From contig PHAG01000002.1 of the NCBI GenBank assembly GCA_002841625.1, forward strand, positions 248,001 through 312,000: a stretch of 64,000 nt of DNA, given 5' to 3'. This DNA is from Firmicutes bacterium HGW-Firmicutes-1. GTDB taxonomy: Bacteria > Bacillota > Clostridia > Lachnospirales > Vallitaleaceae. This document shows, piece after piece, positions 33,426-42,257 of this stretch. The first letter of the stretch is position 1. The number at the start of each line of letters is the position of its first letter. The notes beneath the pieces are model-generated. The model was not told where the DNA came from. It saw only the letters and a program-made list of their open reading frames with translations, and did not search any database. A program made the translations under genes and the position numbers.

Positions 33426-34232
33426 ATGAAAGATAAAATTGATGTCTTAATAGCAGATGACAGCCAAAAATTATGTGCAATGATGTCTGATTTTTTTGAA
33501 ACACAGGAGGATATTGACGTAATTGATGTCGTTCATAATGGAGAAGATGCAATTGAACAGATTAGAGTCAAAAAACCTGATGTTGTTTTGTTAGATGTTG
33601 TAATGCCGCTAATAGATGGTTTAGGTGTTCTCGAAAGGATCAATGAAGAGGATTTAGATAAGAAACCTATTTTTATTATGCTGTCAGCAGTTGGGCAAGA
33701 AAAGGTAACTAAGAGTGCTTTAAGTTTAGGTGCAGAGTATTATATGATGAAGCCATTTAATTATGATTCTTTAGCAAAACGCATTAGACAGCTTAAAGGA
33801 AGAATTGAGTTTGTAAAGAGAGAAAAAAATAATAGCTTCATTAAAGAAAATACCATTAATAAATATGGATACCAATCAAGAGTATTAGAATCAGAGGTAA
33901 CAAATATTATTCATGAAATAGGTGTACCTGCACATATTAAAGGTTATCAATATTTAAGAGATGCCATTATTATGGTAATCAATGATATTGAGATTCTGAA
34001 TTCGATAACAAAATCATTATATCCTGCAATTGCAGAAAAATATGATACAACACCAAGTAGAGTAGAAAGAGCAATAAGACATGCCATTGAAGTAGCTTGG
34101 AGTCGAGGCAAGATGGAAACTTTAGACAATTTATTTGGTTATACCATCAGCCACGGTAAAGGCAAACCTACCAATTCAGAGTTCGTAGCCCTTATTGCAG
34201 ACAAGTTGAGATTAGAGCTTCGAGTAAGTTAA
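33426..34232 (+). CDS. spo0A: Sporulation master response regulator Spo0A
   Basis: Response regulator that commits cells to sporulation. The 268-residue protein has an N-terminal receiver domain with acidic pocket D11/D12, phosphoacceptor D57 (VVLLDVVMP) and the conserved Lys in MMKPFNYD, and a C-terminal Spo0A DNA-binding domain with [19 protein letters not shown], the recognition helix in [20 protein letters not shown] and [19 protein letters not shown]. Length and motifs are canonical. No orphan kinase is adjacent. RBS AGAGGGGG precedes the ATG. Confidence 0.98.
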   Translation: MKDKIDVLIADDSQKLCAMMSDFFETQEDIDVIDVVHNGEDAIEQIRVKKPDVVLLDVVMPLIDGLGVLERINEEDLDKKPIFIMLSAVGQEKVTKSALSLGAEYYMMKPFNYDSLAKRIRQLKGRIEFVKREKNNSFIKENTINKYGYQSRVLESEVTNIIHEIGVPAHIKGYQYLRDAIIMVINDIEILNSITKSLYPAIAEKYDTTPSRVERAIRHAIEVAWSRGKMETLDNLFGYTISHGKGKPTNSEFVALIADKLRLELRVS

Positions 34233-34430
34233 AAAAATTTTTGAATAGAATTCGTTTTGCTGGACATAATATTAATGTGAGTTGAAGTTGTACTCACAGA
34301 TGACTTATAATTGTGAGGTGTAGTTCCAATGGATATCATCATTAATTGTTGACATAGTTTTGGTATTATAATCACAAATAAAGATGGTTCAAGGTAATTT
34401 TTAGGAACAAATGAATATTATAAGTTAAGA

Positions 34431-34463
34431 AAAATAGTGGTCTAAATGGCTGCTATTTTTTTG
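34431..34463 (+). terminator. Plus-strand terminator between spo0A and rqcH
   Basis: A 12-bp stem with three wobble pairs (34431-34442 with 34448-34459) runs into about eight T residues. It is 200 bases from the spo0A stop. The rest of the gap 34233-34430 holds no gene; it has a GTGAG/CTCAC hairpin near 34277-34298 and a TATAAT at 34367. Confidence 0.75.
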
Positions 34464-34477
34464 TTATTCATAAACGG

Positions 34478-34507
34478 ACGAAGGTAAACCTATTGGTTTA
34501 CCTTCGT
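34478..34507 (-). terminator. 13-bp perfect hairpin spanning the rqcH stop codon
   Basis: ACGAAGGTAAACC (34478-34490) and GGTTTACCTTCGT (34495-34507) are exact complements around a 4-base loop. The rqcH stop codon (34490-34492) lies inside it, so the stem contains the last codons. No T-run follows on the minus strand, so its role as a terminator is uncertain. Confidence 0.5.
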
Positions 34508-36235
34508 TAGTTTATCTTCATTTGGTTCTACTAGCATCGAATAATTCGTATGATAAATTACAAATCCTGGTGCAGAGCCATTGGGTTTTTTTAGGTTTTT
34601 CTTTAAAGTGTAATCAACAGTAACTTTATTTGAATCTTTTCCTTTGCTATAATAGGCAGCAAGTGCAGCAGCCTCTTCAAAGACTTTATCTGTCATTTCA
34701 TTGCCTGCAGATTTAACAATTACATGAGAACCGGGGATATCCTTAGCATGAAACCACCAATCATTGTTTGCTGCGAATTTGATCCAAAGCTCTTCGTTTT
34801 GTATATTATTTTTTCCTACATAGATATCAAAACCGTCGGAAGAAACATAATGGAGTGGTTCAGATTTGCTTAATATTTTTTTTGCTTTTGTTTTTTTGAA
34901 TTTAATATATCCAGAAGCGATTAATTCGCTTTTAATTTGCATCAAATCTTCTTCTGAAGCAGTAAATTCCAAGGCATATTTTATGGATTCTAAATGGTTC
35001 AACTCATTTTTAGTTCCATCAATTTGTTCTGAAATAGCAACAAAGGTACGTTTCTTCTTATTATATTTTGCAAAATAACGTTGTGCATTTTGAGATGGAG
35101 TTAAATTAGGATCTAAAGTAATTGTATCATTGGAATCGTTGTAATAGTTATAAAGCTCAATTTTTGACATTCCTTCATTTATTTGATACAAATTAGCATT
35201 GATTAATTCGCCTTTGATTTTTAAGTTATCTCGATCAAGGGTATCTTGAAGCTGGCGTAATTGTAATTCTAGCTTCTTAGAACAACGTTCATAATTGTTT
35301 TGAACAAGTTTTCTTATATCAACAGATTTTTGGCTTATTCTACTAGAGCTTGAACGTTTCTCGAAAAAACTATCCATTAATTCTGAGATGGAAGAGTGAG
35401 ATAGCGTTTTATAATGAGTATATATGGACAGCGGTAGAACATAAAATTCTATATATTTACCAGTTTCATCAAGAAATATAGTAGGTGAATAGTCGGCTGT
35501 TTTAATTCTTGTACTAATGATATTGAAAATACCATATAAGCGATTAAGCGCTTCCTTTGATAGTTCATTTACAGAGCTATTACTGTCTATTTGAGAGGCA
35601 TAGCACATCTCTTCTCCGATTAGGGGACTCATACCGGTAAACGATTCATAAATAGCTTGACCAATTCCAATTGGTTTAGAAATAGCTTTTATAAAACTGT
35701 CTAAATCCGTAATATCAAATAAATATTGCTTGTCCTTTGAAGGCGGATAAAAATAGTTTTTTCCAGGAAATACCTCTCGAATTGAACTCATTTGGCTATT
35801 TACATGTTTGATACTATCTAGAATCATTTTGTTGTCATCACATAATATAATATTGCTGTGTCGACCCATGACTTCAATGATCAATGTCTTCTGGCACAAA
35901 TCACCAAGTTCATTTAGATGTTCAAATGATATTTCAACAATTCTCTCGAAATTTGGCTGTTGAATATTTAGAATCTTTGCATTATTAAGATACTTTCTAA
36001 GAATCATACAAAAGCTAGGTGCAGTTAAGGGGTTGTTTTTTTGTAGGTTTGTAATGTGAAGTCTTGGAAAGTTAGCTTGAGCTGAAAGGAGTAACTTATA
36101 TAATGTACGATTATTCCTTATAGAAATAATCAGTTCGTCTTTTTCAGGTTGAGAAATTTTGTCCACTCTTCCACCAATGAGTAGCGTGCTTAATTCGTTT
36201 ACAATGCTTGATAAAACGATACCGTCTAATGCCAC
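34490..36235 (-). CDS. rqcH: RqcH (NFACT/Rqc2 homologue), ribosome quality control
   Basis: Bacterial Rqc2/NEMF homologue that binds stalled 50S-peptidyl-tRNA complexes and recruits tRNA-Ala for alanine tailing. Older annotations call it fibronectin-binding protein. The 581-residue product has the NFACT-N domain (MALDGIVLSSIVNELSTLL, EVMGRHSNIILCD), coiled coils around residues 290-420, and the NFACT-R domain (IYVGKNNIQNEELW, NDWWFHAKDIPGSHVIVKS). At the key tRNA-contacting pair the sequence is Glu97-Arg98 (PNFERIVE) rather than the Asp97-Arg98 I recall for B. subtilis. It is transcribed alone on the minus strand; AGGAGGCAAC precedes the start. Confidence 0.93.
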   Translation of the reverse strand: MALDGIVLSSIVNELSTLLIGGRVDKISQPEKDELIISIRNNRTLYKLLLSAQANFPRLHITNLQKNNPLTAPSFCMILRKYLNNAKILNIQQPNFERIVEISFEHLNELGDLCQKTLIIEVMGRHSNIILCDDNKMILDSIKHVNSQMSSIREVFPGKNYFYPPSKDKQYLFDITDLDSFIKAISKPIGIGQAIYESFTGMSPLIGEEMCYASQIDSNSSVNELSKEALNRLYGIFNIISTRIKTADYSPTIFLDETGKYIEFYVLPLSIYTHYKTLSHSSISELMDSFFEKRSSSSRISQKSVDIRKLVQNNYERCSKKLELQLRQLQDTLDRDNLKIKGELINANLYQINEGMSKIELYNYYNDSNDTITLDPNLTPSQNAQRYFAKYNKKKRTFVAISEQIDGTKNELNHLESIKYALEFTASEEDLMQIKSELIASGYIKFKKTKAKKILSKSEPLHYVSSDGFDIYVGKNNIQNEELWIKFAANNDWWFHAKDIPGSHVIVKSAGNEMTDKVFEEAAALAAYYSKGKDSNKVTVDYTLKKNLKKPNGSAPGFVIYHTNYSMLVEPNEDKLTKVNQ

Positions 36236-36372
36236 TTGTGTTGCCTCCTAAAAGTAATTGTCTTTGTTAAGTGACTAAGCCACTTAGAAATAGTATAGCA
36301 TTCTTCCTCATGGTTGGGAAGAATATTGTTGAAGTTTAAAAGGATGTATTTGTTGGTTACTTATAAACTAAT

Positions 36373-36420
36373 TAAAAAGTGGCTATCATCAATAGAGTGA
36401 AATCTATATTGTGACAGCCA
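36373..36420 (-). terminator. Terminator of the secreted GH26-like gene
   Basis: On the minus strand TGGCTGTCACAATATAGA pairs imperfectly with TCTATTGATGATAGCCA, followed by CTTTTT. It begins 6 bases after the stop codon. Confidence 0.8.
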
Positions 36421-36425
36421 GTGTT

Positions 36426-38456
36426 TTAATATGAAAGAGTAAGTTTTTGTTGTTTTGAATCCCAGACTAGGGCAACTCCCATTGTGTCAGCAAAAAATCT
36501 AACGGGAAGATATGTCCTGCCATTTCTTATGGTTAATGGTGTTTTAATATTGATCAATTCTCCATCTAGCAAAGCTGTCTTTGAATCAGCGGTCAAAACT
36601 AAGGTAGAGTTGTTGTACTTAAGAGTTACTGTTTTGCTTTTTTCTTCCCAAGCGATTGTTCCTCCCAAATTTTCAATAAGAGCCCTGGCTGGAATATATG
36701 TACGAGAGTCAATAATGATTGGGGTAGTGTTTGCATTTTGTTCGATTTTTATCTTTTCATTGTTTTTATATAAATAGGGGTCATTTATTTTCATTGTTAC
36801 TATGCTTTCATAGGTTGAATAAAAGCTTAAATTAAATGTTTTTTCACTTGCAAGTTGATTATTAGAATCATAAACTTTAATTCTTAATTTTGCAATTGGT
36901 GCCTTGTAGTTAGTGAAATCATAATTCAATTCAAAAGGCATAGCAGTGCTTGTTGCTATAAGCTTCCGATCTAAATAGTATTCAACTTTTCCAATAAATG
37001 GATCATAAATATATGCATACGTACTTAGCTTGATGGCTTCTTTTTTTAACAATTGATCTTTAATTTCTTCATAATATATTGGTGATGAGCTGTTTAATTT
37101 AGAAATATAATAGGGAGAAGCAATCATTTGTGAATAAAGCTCACTTGCTGCTTTATTATCCTCAAGCTCATATTTGTTAATACCGGGTGAAGCGTTGAAA
37201 TAGGTTATTCCTTTTATACCGGGGAAAATTCTTGGCAAGTAATGATACACTTTTTCAAGGTTATTTCCATACCAATCATTGAAATCAACATCCGGAAAAT
37301 AGCTATTATAATAGGAAGGAGCACCTTCTGCTATCATAATTGGTTTTCTTCCTACAAATGCTTGATAGATGAATTCCAACTTTTCAATAGGGTTAACATT
37401 CATATTCGATAAACTAACACGATTATTGCCATCAGGTGTTGCGTAAGAACTAACACCAATCCAATCAACGTATTTGTCTCCAGGATAATAACTAAGCATT
37501 GTACTAAATGGAATATCATTAGGAGACCATAACATCATAACATTCGGTGCTTCTTCTGCCATAATGTCATGAATTAATCTGAACTTTTGTTTGTATTTTT
37601 CGGGGTCACCATACCAAGGAACCCAATCTCCATTCATTTCACAAGCAAATCTTAAATAGATAGGTAAACCTGAAGCTTTGGCATCTTTTGCCCAAGTACG
37701 AATATATTCATTATCTACAACACTATCAAGTCCTAACATAGGTTCCATAGCAATTTGAAATCCCATATTTTTACCTTCTAACAGTTCTGCTTGAATCGTA
37801 GGGAACTTTGAAACTCCAAAAGTTGAGTAGCATAATAAGATACCCAGGTCTCTACCAAATGTAGAAGAAAATAAATCAGTATCTACATATCCTCCTGAGG
37901 TTAATCTTAAATCAGGTTCAGCATACATTCCAATGTAGGCACCATATTTGGGCACATATAAAGCATTGCTTATTGAAGAATTCGCTGCTTTTTTTTCATA
38001 GAACAATCTGATATCAACTCTTAGATCATTTGCCTTATCCTTAACCTTAACTGCATATACAGACTGTTTGGCTTCTATATAAGCATAATGGCTTTTATCA
38101 TAATACTCTACAGCAAGCTCTGAGTCTGTCGAAAAATCTCCATATATACCAGCATAATAATTACCTATCTTTTCTAAATAGATTGCATAGTTCATAGGGG
38201 TCAATTGCTCACGAATAGATAATATCTTTAAAAAAGGGCTTGATTGACCAGTAGCGGCCTCATGAATAGATACAATCTTTAACCAAGTATTGAATGCTTT
38301 TTCATACTCTCGATTATCAAAGTACTTAGCTGCCAATACTTGCTCTGACCAAATATCTGTATCACTAGCAAATGCCGATGGAGTAGGCACTGCGGATAAA
38401 ACCATTAGAATTGCCATAGCCAATGGATATATAATTTTGCTTCTTACCTTGTGCAT
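36426..38456 (-). CDS. Secreted GH26-like glycoside hydrolase with copper-amine-oxidase-N stalk domains
   Basis: A 676-residue exported protein. Residues 1-30 are a signal peptide (KIIYPLAMAILMVLSAVPTPSAFA). Residues about 175-450 resemble the GH26 mannanase/glucanase TIM barrel, with YIGMYAEPD, LRFACEMNGDWVPWYGD (candidate acid/base Glu), MMLWSPND and PIMIAEGAPSYYNS (candidate nucleophile Glu). Residues about 470-550 look like a beta-sandwich (KVEYYLDRKLIATSTAMPFE). Residues about 575-676 form a copper amine oxidase N-terminal-like domain pair (TYIPARALIENLGGTIAWEE and TYLPVRFFADTMGVALVWDS), common in clostridial surface proteins. Substrate is inferred only. RBS AAGGGAGG precedes ATG 38456. 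The gaps 36236-36425 and 38457-38672 hold no gene. Confidence 0.75.
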   Translation of the reverse strand: MHKVRSKIIYPLAMAILMVLSAVPTPSAFASDTDIWSEQVLAAKYFDNREYEKAFNTWLKIVSIHEAATGQSSPFLKILSIREQLTPMNYAIYLEKIGNYYAGIYGDFSTDSELAVEYYDKSHYAYIEAKQSVYAVKVKDKANDLRVDIRLFYEKKAANSSISNALYVPKYGAYIGMYAEPDLRLTSGGYVDTDLFSSTFGRDLGILLCYSTFGVSKFPTIQAELLEGKNMGFQIAMEPMLGLDSVVDNEYIRTWAKDAKASGLPIYLRFACEMNGDWVPWYGDPEKYKQKFRLIHDIMAEEAPNVMMLWSPNDIPFSTMLSYYPGDKYVDWIGVSSYATPDGNNRVSLSNMNVNPIEKLEFIYQAFVGRKPIMIAEGAPSYYNSYFPDVDFNDWYGNNLEKVYHYLPRIFPGIKGITYFNASPGINKYELEDNKAASELYSQMIASPYYISKLNSSSPIYYEEIKDQLLKKEAIKLSTYAYIYDPFIGKVEYYLDRKLIATSTAMPFELNYDFTNYKAPIAKLRIKVYDSNNQLASEKTFNLSFYSTYESIVTMKINDPYLYKNNEKIKIEQNANTTPIIIDSRTYIPARALIENLGGTIAWEEKSKTVTLKYNNSTLVLTADSKTALLDGELINIKTPLTIRNGRTYLPVRFFADTMGVALVWDSKQQKLTLSY

Positions 38457-38672
38457 ATGTTGTTTCCTCCCTTGTTTGTATCTCTATACAAATTTATATG
38501 TATTGCATAAAAATGTCAATGGAATAATAAAAATTTAATCATTAAGTAATCAAATTGAATTAATTTTGGTAGCCAAAATAAAATTGAATTCATAATGATT
38601 ATATGATATATTAATTAATTAATAAAAGAAATGATGATTGTTTCAACTATGTGGAATGTAAGGAGAATGAAA

Positions 38673-39311
38673 ATGATGATATTTAAAGGCCTAAAATTTG
38701 GTATGCTTCTTCAAATTGCCATTGGACCAATTAGTATATATGTTTTTAACATTTCTAGTAATCATGGATTTATACAAGGAGAAATTGCGGCCACTGCTGT
38801 AACTTTAGCTGATTCCCTTTTTATCTTGCTTGCTTTACTTGGATTAACAACTTTTTTAGAACATCAAAAGGTTAAAAAGTATGTCACGTTATTTGGTGCA
38901 ATCGTTATTGCAATATTTGGTATTAACATCATTTTAGAGGTTTTTGGTCATGGTCTATTACCAAATATTCAGTTATTCCACATTCAAAGTAATAACAATG
39001 TTTTTTTATATGCATTTTTTCTCACATGTGCGAACCCCTTAACAATATTGTTTTGGGCAGGAGTTTTTTCATCAAAGCTGAGCAAGGAAAACTATAATAA
39101 AAAGGATATGTACTTATTTGGTATCGGTTCAGCAACTTCAACCTTAATCGCATTAACGAGTGTTTCGATTATAGGAACTATTACGAAAAGTTTTTTATCA
39201 GAGAATATTGTTGGAATATTAAATGGAATTGTTGGAGTAGTACTCGTTATTTACGCGATAAAAATGATTTTTATAAAGAGAGAAAAATCCCAAATAACAA
39301 CGATTAACTGA
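38673..39311 (+). CDS. LysE/RhtB family exporter
   Basis: A membrane exporter of the LysE superfamily, 212 residues with about six hydrophobic segments. The N-terminal family motif region reads GLKFGMLLQIAIGPISIYVF, followed by GEIAATAVTLADSLFILLALLG, and the central CANPLTILFWAGVFSSKL is typical. Members expel amino acids or related solutes; the substrate cannot be told. Earlier in-frame ATGs exist at 38631 and 38667, but AAGGAGA at 38660-38666 places the start at ATG 38673 (or 38676). Monocistronic. Confidence 0.8.
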   Translation: MMIFKGLKFGMLLQIAIGPISIYVFNISSNHGFIQGEIAATAVTLADSLFILLALLGLTTFLEHQKVKKYVTLFGAIVIAIFGINIILEVFGHGLLPNIQLFHIQSNNNVFLYAFFLTCANPLTILFWAGVFSSKLSKENYNKKDMYLFGIGSATSTLIALTSVSIIGTITKSFLSENIVGILNGIVGVVLVIYAIKMIFIKREKSQITTIN

Positions 39312-39440
39312 TTTAACTTTTTTGAAAATTGAAAGAACAGATATATATATCTTCGAATAGAATATTAGTACAAGTATTATGACGAAGGTCATTGTCGACA
39401 AATATTTACTTGTTAGTATTTTATAAAGGAGGTTGGAAAT

Positions 39441-39647
39441 ATGTGGAATAGAGTATTAGGTGATGTAGCTGAAGAAAGCTGTAACAAACATAGACGTAGA
39501 CCATCTGACGTTGAAGGTATTTTATGTGACATCTTAGATTCAGTTGAGAATATCGAAGAATGTACTTGTGATCAAATTGTACCTTTATTAAGAAGGATTT
39601 TAAATGCTGTAGAAAATGATGATAAACATCGTAAATGTAGAGATTAG
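39441..39647 (+). CDS. Small cysteine-containing hypothetical protein (68 aa)
   Basis: A 68-residue soluble, highly charged protein that I do not recognise. Four cysteines occur (NKC-less N terminus: SCNKHRRR, ILCDIL, ECTCDQI) plus one in the tail HRKCRD, so metal binding or disulphides are possible. The middle (VEGILCDILDSVENIEE with QIVPLLRRILNAVEND) looks like two amphipathic helices of similar pattern. The RBS AAAGGAGG is excellent and a perfect terminator follows 70 bases later, so it is an expressed single gene. Spore-coat-like small proteins can look like this, but no assignment is made. Confidence 0.7.
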   Translation: MWNRVLGDVAEESCNKHRRRPSDVEGILCDILDSVENIEECTCDQIVPLLRRILNAVENDDKHRKCRD

Positions 39648-39718
39648 TTCATAATACAACATTACGGATATAATCAGAAAGTTGAACATATTGATTGGAC
39701 AAGTCAAATAATAAGATA

Positions 39719-39744
39719 AAAACCCAAGGCGCCTTGGGTTTTTG
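39719..39744 (+). terminator. Rho-independent terminator after the 68-aa gene
   Basis: AAACCCAAGGC and GCCTTGGGTTT form a loopless perfect palindrome (in practice a tight hairpin), with a T-rich 3' side (TTTTTG). Confidence 0.85.
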
Positions 39745-39824
39745 TTGATTAATCAGCAAATGTTTTACAAAAACACAAGAATATGCTATCGTATATACAT
39801 TATAAGAAATGGAGGAGCTTATGC

Positions 39825-40565
39825 ATGGTGATATCTTTAGAATTGGTTCCTAACAATGAAGAACTTTTATCTCAACAGTTAAGCTATGTTAAATCCAATT
39901 TCCCTAACATTGAAGGTATTAATATTCCTGATCTTCTTAAATTTGAAATGCGTAGTTGGGAAGGGTGTAGAATTGCGAAAGGATATTATCAAAGAACAAT
40001 ACCCCATATACGTGCTATGGATATAGACTTAGAAGAACCTCTGCCTATGGCAAAATCATTAATTGAAAACAATATATGCGAAGTTCTAATACTAACAGGT
40101 GACCTACCGCAAGATATGAATAGAAAAATATATCATTCCTCAACAATTGATGTAATTAGGAAGTTTAAAACTGAGCTTCCACATATTAAGGTATATGGTG
40201 CAATTGACCAATATAGAGATAGCTTTAAGACGGAAATGCTCTATGTAAAACGAAAGATTTATGCAGGAGTTGATGGATTTTTCACACAGCCTTTTTTCGA
40301 TATGAGACTTTTATCAATTTATGAAGAAATGTTAAGTGGTACCAATGTTTTTTTTGGAATCTCTCCAGTATTATCAGAACACTCACAAAACTATTGGCAT
40401 GCAAAAAACAATGTAATATTCCCAGAGGGATTTTCACCAAATTACGATTGGAATATTGATTTTGCTAAGAAAGCTACAGAGTTTGCTGATAGCAAAAATA
40501 GAAATCTGTATTTTATGCCAATTAAAACAAGCTTAGAGCAGTACTTACATAGTGTTTTCAGGTAG
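39825..40565 (+). CDS. Methylenetetrahydrofolate reductase-like protein
   Basis: A 246-residue protein resembling the MetF TIM barrel but shorter than standard MetF (about 290). The N terminus MVISLELVPN parallels the SFEFFPP segment carrying the catalytic Glu; ICEVLILTGDLPQ parallels the ALRGDxP strand; GVDGFFTQPFFDMRLL parallels the FxTQxxFD motif. These support a flavin-dependent C1 reductase or a relative; the exact substrate is uncertain. An ORF-extending start at 39783 has no RBS; ATG 39825 lies 7 bases after GGAGGAG. A TetR-family gene follows 47 bases later and may regulate it. Confidence 0.68.
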   Translation: MVISLELVPNNEELLSQQLSYVKSNFPNIEGINIPDLLKFEMRSWEGCRIAKGYYQRTIPHIRAMDIDLEEPLPMAKSLIENNICEVLILTGDLPQDMNRKIYHSSTIDVIRKFKTELPHIKVYGAIDQYRDSFKTEMLYVKRKIYAGVDGFFTQPFFDMRLLSIYEEMLSGTNVFFGISPVLSEHSQNYWHAKNNVIFPEGFSPNYDWNIDFAKKATEFADSKNRNLYFMPIKTSLEQYLHSVFR

Positions 40566-40612
40566 AAGTAATTTCTGAAATAAAGTTCTATAATTAAAAT
40601 GGGTGAATGAAT

Positions 40613-41218
40613 ATGCAAATAAAAAAAGAAGAAGTAAGAGATGCAATATTAAAAAATGCAGAGAATGAGTTTTATATAAATGGATTTGAAAAAGCATCCA
40701 TTAGGAAGATTGTAAAAGCTTCGGGGACAACTATTGGGAACTTTTATAATTACTTTGTGAGTAAGGAAGGCTTATTTGATCAAGTTGTGGGTGAAGAATA
40801 CTATAATTTTAAGTATATTCTTCAAAACCATGACCAATTGGTTAAGCCTGATTATTTATGGCAAGTATCGAATCCTAGTGAATGGAAAAAGGTATTGTCT
40901 GAGTTTATTCCAGGCTTCTTTCCGGTTCTTGGTAATAAATTTGTTATTCTGATTGAATGCAGCAAAGGGACAAAGTATGAACAAGCGCGCTCAATACTGA
41001 TTGACTTAATCGATGAGCACTTTATAGAACATATAAAAACCTTTAGTCCGAAATATGAGATGGTTGATATTGGCAAAGTGCTAGCTGAACAGGCATTGAA
41101 TGGAATAGTAGCTATCATACGAAAATACCATAATGATGAATATAAAAAGAATAATATGATTGTAGAATACTTATTGTTTTTCTTTATTGGTACAATGGGT
41201 TTATTAAGTGAATTTTAG
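40613..41218 (+). CDS. TetR/AcrR family transcriptional regulator
   Basis: A 201-residue regulator. The N-terminal TetR HTH is clear: AILKNAENEFYINGFEKASI followed by RKIVKASGTTIGNFYNYFVS and KEGLFDQVV. The C-terminal ligand-binding region (about residues 70-200) is diverged and has no recognised subfamily motif. ATG 40607 also exists, but GGGTGA at 40601-40606 favours ATG 40613. It follows the MTHFR-like gene closely and could act on it. Ligand unknown. Confidence 0.88.
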   Translation: MQIKKEEVRDAILKNAENEFYINGFEKASIRKIVKASGTTIGNFYNYFVSKEGLFDQVVGEEYYNFKYILQNHDQLVKPDYLWQVSNPSEWKKVLSEFIPGFFPVLGNKFVILIECSKGTKYEQARSILIDLIDEHFIEHIKTFSPKYEMVDIGKVLAEQALNGIVAIIRKYHNDEYKKNNMIVEYLLFFFIGTMGLLSEF

Positions 41219-41316
41219 TATAAAAATTTTTGAATAAATTCCTTAGTTTTAGCAAAACTTGAAAGCTAGAGATGCTATAACAAACTGATTTTAAAGAGAT
41301 CAGATGAGGAGTTTGA

Positions 41317-42108
41317 ATGTTTAAGCTAAAAAATAGAATTTATGAAATAATGGAATTAACAAATGAACACGATAATTTAGCAAAGGCATTTGACTATTCA
41401 ATCTTAGCACTTATTACCATTAATGTCGCAGCTATCATTTTAGAATCCTACAAAAATATTTACGCAGCATATTATTTAACATTCTTAGCAATTGAACGGG
41501 TTTCTATTGTTGTATTTACTATTGAATATGTATTAAGATTATGGTTAGCAGATTTGCATTATACGAATGAGAATAGAAAAATTTGGGTTAGAATTAAATA
41601 TATATTTACGTTTATGGCGCTTATTGATTTGTTTGCGATTTTACCTTTTTATTTTCCAGTGTTAATCGGATATGATCTAAGAGTTTTCAGAATAGCTAGA
41701 CTGTTTAGAGTAATGAAGCTTACACGATATTCCAGGGCTATGAAGTTAATTAAGGATGTAATAAAAGCTAAAAAAGATGAACTTTTTGCTATGATCATGA
41801 TTATGCTTATATTGATTATTATTTCTTCAACAATTATGTTTTATATTGAATCACCATCTCAGCCAGAAGCATTTCCTAACATTATAGCGACTTGTTGGTG
41901 GTCGATAGCCACGTTAACTACAGTAGGTTATGGGGATGTTTATCCTGTTACATGGGCAGGTAAAATTTTATCTTCGATCATTGCAATCTTTGGAATAGGT
42001 TTGATAGCATTACCGACAGGTATTGTTAGTACTGGGTTTATTGATGTTTTGAAAAATAAGGACAAAGATAATATTTGTCCTTATTGTGGTAAAAAAATTA
42101 ATCATTAA
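41317..42108 (+). CDS. Voltage-gated potassium channel (Kv-like, six TM) with C-terminal CxxC motif
   Basis: A 263-residue ion channel. Six helices are visible, including a voltage-sensor S4 with Arg at every third position (R122, R125, R128, R131 in LRVFRIARLFRVMK) and the pore with selectivity filter TTVGYGD at residues 201-207, followed by S6 (ILSSIIAIFGIGLIALPTGI). The cytoplasmic end is short and closes with CPYCGKKINH, a zinc-ribbon-like knuckle with only one CxxC, so it may bind metal across subunits of the tetramer. RBS TGAGGAG precedes the ATG. A run of TTAATCA repeats covers the stop codon. Confidence 0.9.
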   Translation: MFKLKNRIYEIMELTNEHDNLAKAFDYSILALITINVAAIILESYKNIYAAYYLTFLAIERVSIVVFTIEYVLRLWLADLHYTNENRKIWVRIKYIFTFMALIDLFAILPFYFPVLIGYDLRVFRIARLFRVMKLTRYSRAMKLIKDVIKAKKDELFAMIMIMLILIIISSTIMFYIESPSQPEAFPNIIATCWWSIATLTTVGYGDVYPVTWAGKILSSIIAIFGIGLIALPTGIVSTGFIDVLKNKDKDNICPYCGKKINH

Positions 42109-42257
42109 TCATTAATCATTATTGATTATGATTGTTATACATTGAACAATAGTAATTTTATTCTTTTTTTAGAATTGCTTTCATTACAGTTTATATTTAA
42201 CTACTATACTAAGCATGTAACAGTTGTTAAGCAATTTATTTTAAGGAGAGATTTATA

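Noticed and set aside
34349-34372. TTGACA and TATAAT as a standard promoter
   Set aside because: The spacer is only 12 bases, too short for sigma-A; kept only as a weak element of a possible small RNA.
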